NCBI RefSeq assembly: GCF_004006635.1
Contig: NZ_CP034842.1
Span: 1,798,001-1,862,000, forward strand
Reading direction: 5' to 3'
Length of the DNA: 64,000 nucleotides
DNA from: Fusobacterium necrophorum subsp. necrophorum
Lineage (GTDB): Bacteria; Fusobacteriota; Fusobacteriia; Fusobacteriales; Fusobacteriaceae
Numbering within the stretch: position 1 is the first letter of the stretch; the number at the start of each line of letters is the position of its first letter. Made by a program: the position numbers and the translations under genes. The notes beneath the pieces are model-generated. The model was not told where the DNA came from. It saw only the letters and a list, made by a program, of their open reading frames with translations, and ran no database searches. This document shows positions 60,503 through 64,000 of this stretch, piece after piece.

Positions 60503-61043
60503 AGAAACAATTATAAATAATTTAATAAAAGAAGTAACACAACAAATTAATCAAAAATTTATTAGTTTAGAGAAGATTCAAAATTATTTAAAGAATTATA
60601 ATAAATTTTTTACAATCTCAGAAATTGAAGAATATCAAGAGAAGATTAGTATGTTAAAATATTTAACTTTTACAAATGAAGAGATAGAGGTTAATATTTA
60701 TTATATTTTAGAAATAAAAAAATATTTGATTGATTTAAGGGAAAAAAAAGGAAAATTTATAAGAAAAATTTATAACGAATGTATAAATTCGCTGTGTGGC
60801 TATCAATTTTTTTTTGATTTTATTATGAAATCTGAATTTTATTTTAAAAATAATAAACATTATTTTAAGAAGGAGGAAATAGAAAAATATAATAAACTAT
60901 GGTTTGAATTAGAAATTGAAAATGCCTTAATTCTTTCGGATAATGAAGAGTTAAAGATCAAACAAAAATGGAATAAAAACTATGAAAATATTTTAAGACA
61001 AGTTGAAGAAATGTTGCTTTATTTAGACTCTTTAGATATATAA
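60492..61043 (+). CDS. Probable immunity protein for the DUF4258 module
   Basis: The ATG at 60492 (MESRETIINNLIKE) lies inside the last codons of the toxin. The 183-residue protein is helical, charged and soluble, with segments such as VTQQINQKFISLEKIQNYL and WNKNYENILRQVEEMLLYLD. No domain is recognised. Immunity is inferred from the overlap and order. Confidence 0.6.
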   Translation: MESRETIINNLIKEVTQQINQKFISLEKIQNYLKNYNKFFTISEIEEYQEKISMLKYLTFTNEEIEVNIYYILEIKKYLIDLREKKGKFIRKIYNECINSLCGYQFFFDFIMKSEFYFKNNKHYFKKEEIEKYNKLWFELEIENALILSDNEELKIKQKWNKNYENILRQVEEMLLYLDSLDI

Positions 61044-61107
61044 AAATCAGAAATAGAGAAAATTAAATATATAGCAGTAAATAATTAAATATAAGGAGCT
61101 GATAAAA

Positions 61108-61209
61108 CTGAAAAAACTATTCAAAATAATATATTTAATATTTACTGCTTTTCTTTTTGCTTGTTCAAGTATAAGTAATCAAATAATTTATGAAAATGGA
61201 AAATTGTAA
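61108..61209 (+). CDS. Possible short lipoprotein or remnant
   Basis: From a CTG after AAGGAGCT the frame encodes a basic start, a hydrophobic run (KIIYLIFTAFLFAC, lipobox-like FAC) and 14 further residues before a stop. It could be the 5' remnant of an immunity lipoprotein or a non-functional fragment. The 61210-61309 stretch after it shows no gene. Confidence 0.3.
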   Translation: MKKLFKIIYLIFTAFLFACSSISNQIIYENGKL

Positions 61210-61309
61210 ATTGCAATAGTAAATGCCACACTCTCGAAATTTCAAAGATTTTATTCCTAAAATCTTTTTGAAAATCTCATTCTTTTTCTTCAGCTTAGTT
61301 TTCATAATA

Positions 61310-62101
61310 TTAACCCCCATAAGAAGAATACTTCTTTAACCCTTTTTTCCAAGTGATTATACAAATAATCCATAATAACAAAAACCAACTGAAAGATTTT
61401 AAGAAATTTCTAAATATTTCACCAGTATCAAACTCTTCAATGAGTAACATAGTAGGAACATAGTTCGTATACATAAAAGGCATATTTTTAAGGATATTAA
61501 AAAAAGATTTTGGCAGTACTACTAAGGGAAATATCACTCCGGCTGAAATGTTTCTAAAAACATTGATAGAAGTATACAATGAAGTTACTCTTGAAAAATA
61601 AAAACTATAGAGCGCTATTAAAAAGTCAATTAAAAAGTTTATCAAGTATCCAAACATTAAAAAGAGAAGAAAAAATAAAATCTTGATTCCACTTAATTTT
61701 AAACTCATTTTATCTTTCAAAAGAAAATAAATAAGAGCTAAAGGTAAACTATTCATAAAAATAAAAATAATTCTTTTAGGTAAGTCTAACATTAATTGAT
61801 ATAAGGCATAATTATACGGTTTTAGTAAATGTTTGTTCAAATTTCCCAATCGTATTTCATCTGATATTTTATAAATGGAAATCGTAGATGTCATATTGCT
61901 TACTATCAAAGTAATAAAATAATAAGAAATAATTCCAGTTACCTCTAATGGAACAGTATTAGTATTTTTCACTACTGCCAGCCATAATAATGTATTTACA
62001 GAAAAAGTAAAAAGAGAAAATAAAAAACTAGATATAAAATTTACTCGATATTCCAATTGGTTCATAAAAGCACATTTAAACATGTCATAATATTTTTCCA
62101 T
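61310..62101 (-). CDS. ABC-2 type permease, second subunit
   Basis: The 263-residue protein has six membrane segments (VNFISSFLFSLFTFSVNTLL, ISYYFITLIVSNMTSTISIY, and others) and the region EIRLGNLNKHLLKPYNYALY, typical of the DUF990-like ABC-2 permeases that occur in pairs. It is last in a three-gene operon of permease, ATPase and permease. The substrate exported is unknown. Confidence 0.78.
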   Translation of the reverse strand: MEKYYDMFKCAFMNQLEYRVNFISSFLFSLFTFSVNTLLWLAVVKNTNTVPLEVTGIISYYFITLIVSNMTSTISIYKISDEIRLGNLNKHLLKPYNYALYQLMLDLPKRIIFIFMNSLPLALIYFLLKDKMSLKLSGIKILFFLLFLMFGYLINFLIDFLIALYSFYFSRVTSLYTSINVFRNISAGVIFPLVVLPKSFFNILKNMPFMYTNYVPTMLLIEEFDTGEIFRNFLKSFSWFLLLWIICIITWKKGLKKYSSYGG

Positions 62102-62109
62102 TTCCTCAC

Positions 62110-63126
62110 CTAACCCTGATATATTTTTCGAATGACATCATCCATACTTATATTTTCAATATTAATATCCAGCAATTCATCTAAAAATTTTCCTGATAAA
62201 TCTTTTAAAATATCCATACTCTTCTCTGAGGTTGTTGAAATTTTTATCGAAGTATCATCTATTTTTTCAATTTCAGGATAATTTGATCTTTTTAATTTTT
62301 TTATAATACTTTCGGCATTTGGTGTTTTTAACTTTAAAATGAAGTACTTTTTATTGAAAAATTCTTTTTCAAAATTTTTAAAACTACTTGAATAAATCTT
62401 TTCTCCATTATTGATTAAAATAATAGAATTACAAAGACTTACAATATCATTAAAGTTATGACTAGTTAAAATAATAGTGCTTCCATATAAAGAATTATAT
62501 TCTTTCAAAAATTTTCGAATATTATATTGTGTAATAACATCTAATCCTATTGTAGGCTCATCTAAAAACACCACACTTAGTTTGTGGAGTAGAGAAGCTA
62601 TCAATTCCATTTTCATTCTTTCTCCTAGAGATAATCTCCTCACTTGAACATGAAGTTGCTTTTCTACTCCCATCATTTCTACCATAAGATCTAAAGTTTT
62701 CTTGAATTCAAAATCTTCTATTTCATAAATTGTTTTATTTAGATGAAAACTGTCAATAGCAGGTAAGTCCCACCATAATTGACTTTTATTTCCCATTACC
62801 ATGGTAATTTGTTTCAAATATTCTTTCTTTTTATCAAATGGATAATATCCTAAAACTTGTACATTTCCACTTGTAGGGGCTATAATTCCAGTTAACATTT
62901 TTAAAGTTGTTGTCTTTCCTGCTCCATTTAACCCAATAAATCCAATAATTTCTCCTTTGGGGATTTGAATAGAAAGATTTTTAACAGCTTGTTTATATAG
63001 TTTTTCTCTATGAAGTAAATTTTTAATACTTCCTTTTATCCCTATTTCTTTTTTATAATAAACATATTCTTTGGATAAATTTTCTGTTTGTATTATAAAA
63101 TCTGATTTAACTTCCTGCACTAACAT
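62110..63126 (-). CDS. ABC-2 exporter ATPase
   Basis: The ATG at 63126 follows AAGGGGTTGGG and overlaps the first permease by 20 bases. The 338-residue protein has Walker A GFIGLNGAGKTTTLKMLTG, signature LSLGERMKMELIASLLH and Walker B LSVVFLDEPTIGLD. A signature of LSLGER rather than LSGGQ is usual in this subgroup. About 100 C-terminal residues beyond the ATPase core are a normal extension. It powers the two flanking permeases. Confidence 0.88.
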   Translation of the reverse strand: MLVQEVKSDFIIQTENLSKEYVYYKKEIGIKGSIKNLLHREKLYKQAVKNLSIQIPKGEIIGFIGLNGAGKTTTLKMLTGIIAPTSGNVQVLGYYPFDKKKEYLKQITMVMGNKSQLWWDLPAIDSFHLNKTIYEIEDFEFKKTLDLMVEMMGVEKQLHVQVRRLSLGERMKMELIASLLHKLSVVFLDEPTIGLDVITQYNIRKFLKEYNSLYGSTIILTSHNFNDIVSLCNSIILINNGEKIYSSSFKNFEKEFFNKKYFILKLKTPNAESIIKKLKRSNYPEIEKIDDTSIKISTTSEKSMDILKDLSGKFLDELLDINIENISMDDVIRKIYQG

Positions 63127-63892
63127 ATTTTCCCAACCCCTTTTGAAATACAAAATTTGAAATAAAATAGGCAATTCCAGTTGCTATCAATGAATAAAAA
63201 ATATAATACATATCTAATCCTTTTAAAATATACAAAACAGGAAAATTAAAACAAACAAGCAATGGAAGAATATAAGTTAAAAATTTTTGAACCATTTTAG
63301 GATAGATAGAAATGGGTTTATTTCCTATTCCGATCATTTCGGAGCCAAGTCCCATGACAATATCCATTCTGATAACCCAAAAAGAAAAGCACATAAGTAT
63401 GAAAATAATAGAATAAATCATGAGAAAGCCATTTACCGAAAGTAAAATATACATCCCCATTTTACTGAAATTCAAATTTATTTTCAACTTTTTCAAACAA
63501 TAGACTAAACCTATAATATTAATAAATACATTCTTTATTTGAGGAATATCAAATTCAGAAAAGCATAAATGAAATCTTTTATTTAAAGGCTTTAAAAGAA
63601 CAAAATCTAATTCTCCCGTATTAATAAAAATGGGGAGTCTTTTTAAGCCAGGAACAATTAGAAGTGTAAAAATAGAATCCATTAAGCCTCCCTGAAATGT
63701 CAACATCAATGTTTCATATTTATTCCAACCATTGATTGAATTCGAATGCAAAAAAATGACATGAATAAATATCAAATACATTACCATCCAAACAAGTTCA
63801 AAAGTGCCACCAATAAGAAAATTAAACTTGTACTCCATTTGTTGCATCAAAGAACCTTTGAAATAAGCATATAATATTTTAAAATATTTCAT
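63107..63892 (-). CDS. ABC-2 type permease, first subunit
   Basis: The 261-residue protein has six membrane segments and the loop FINTGELDFVLLKPLNKRFH, the counterpart of the loop in the second permease. It heads the operon. The 108 bases beyond it to the window end hold AT-rich sequence with no further gene visible. Confidence 0.78.
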   Translation of the reverse strand: MKYFKILYAYFKGSLMQQMEYKFNFLIGGTFELVWMVMYLIFIHVIFLHSNSINGWNKYETLMLTFQGGLMDSIFTLLIVPGLKRLPIFINTGELDFVLLKPLNKRFHLCFSEFDIPQIKNVFINIIGLVYCLKKLKINLNFSKMGMYILLSVNGFLMIYSIIFILMCFSFWVIRMDIVMGLGSEMIGIGNKPISIYPKMVQKFLTYILPLLVCFNFPVLYILKGLDMYYIFYSLIATGIAYFISNFVFQKGLGKYVSAGS

Positions 63893-64000
63893 TCTATCAC
63901 TTCCTATTTCAGCTTTAAAAAAGTATTATAAATTTTTTCCTCATTTTCTTTAAAAAATTTTATTTATATAAACATATAATTGCTTGGCTTCTATATCTCT

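Noticed and set aside
1-64000. tRNA or rRNA genes as island integration sites
   Set aside because: No cloverleaf or rRNA sequence was recognised at the island margins or elsewhere in the window.

Overview
The window is AT-rich, dense in short intergenic gaps, and reads as chromosomal DNA of an anaerobic Fusobacterium (F. necrophorum or a near relative is my best guess, from overall gene content and codon habit; no rRNA or other marker gene is present to prove it). No tRNA, rRNA or CRISPR array was found. Several genes are broken by single-base indels in short homopolymers, so either the assembly carries indel errors or these loci are decaying or phase-variable.

Region 1 (1-17.5 kb, + strand) is a type IV secretion (T4SS) island. 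It holds the end of a VirD4 coupling protein, a putative outer-membrane barrel, VirB11, VirB3, VirB4, VirB5/TrbJ, VirB6/TrbL and a TraF-type peptidase. VirB8, VirB9, VirB10, VirB2 and a relaxase are not seen and may lie upstream. Interleaved are six toxin genes of three unrelated folds: one canonical Fic, one zeta-like P-loop kinase, two Doc-like Fic proteins with an EGNTR motif, and two type III (CptN/TenpN-like) toxins. Each toxin has its own neutraliser: VbhA-like proteins for Fic, a small acidic protein for the kinase, and a tandem-repeat RNA (three 47-nt units, promoter and terminator visible) for each type III toxin. All six toxins end in the same C-terminal tail, consensus NPL(V/I)xKIxx(K/R)REN(K/Q), followed by a short basic end. 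Because the folds are unrelated and the tail sits beside a coupling protein, I infer it is a T4SS translocation signal, making this an arsenal of secreted, antitoxin-paired effectors. A palindrome (arms TTTATGTAC/GTACATAAA, 3-nt centre) recurs at nearly every cassette boundary. Accessory lipoprotein and membrane genes between virB5 and virB6 look like duplicated entry-exclusion or immunity cassettes.

Region 2 (17.5-19.1 kb) is a junction of debris: terminator, IS ends, a decayed IS30-family transposase, and a RelE/ParE toxin that is frameshifted and has lost most of its antitoxin.

Region 3 (19.1-48.4 kb, mostly - strand) is metabolic and transport DNA: two Fec/Fep-type metal-chelate ABC importers (19.2-25.2 kb); a truncated EamA transporter and a methyltransferase; then a long co-directional series (41.6 down to 26.9 kb) of a ThiF/MoeB-like E1, a JAMM metalloprotease, two PurB-superfamily lyases, a Glu-type dehydrogenase, a ubiquitin-like sulfur carrier ending in GG, an oligopeptide/nickel-type ABC importer, an SLC13-type transporter and a TauABC-type importer. 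This looks like an uncharacterised sulfur-carrier pathway. Next are a glucose/GlcNAc PTS permease, an EamA transporter and a 5-oxoproline operon (pxpA, NRAMP-like transporter, pxpB, pxpC).

Region 4 (48.9-61.2 kb, + strand) is a giant TpsA/CdiA-type exoprotein with eight exact 210-bp tandem repeats, whose C-terminal toxin is split off by two compensating homopolymer frameshifts, followed by its likely immunity gene and two orphan toxin-immunity modules (a TreTu-like ADP-ribosyltransferase and a DUF4258 toxin). No TpsB partner is in the window. The window closes with an ABC-2 exporter operon on the - strand.
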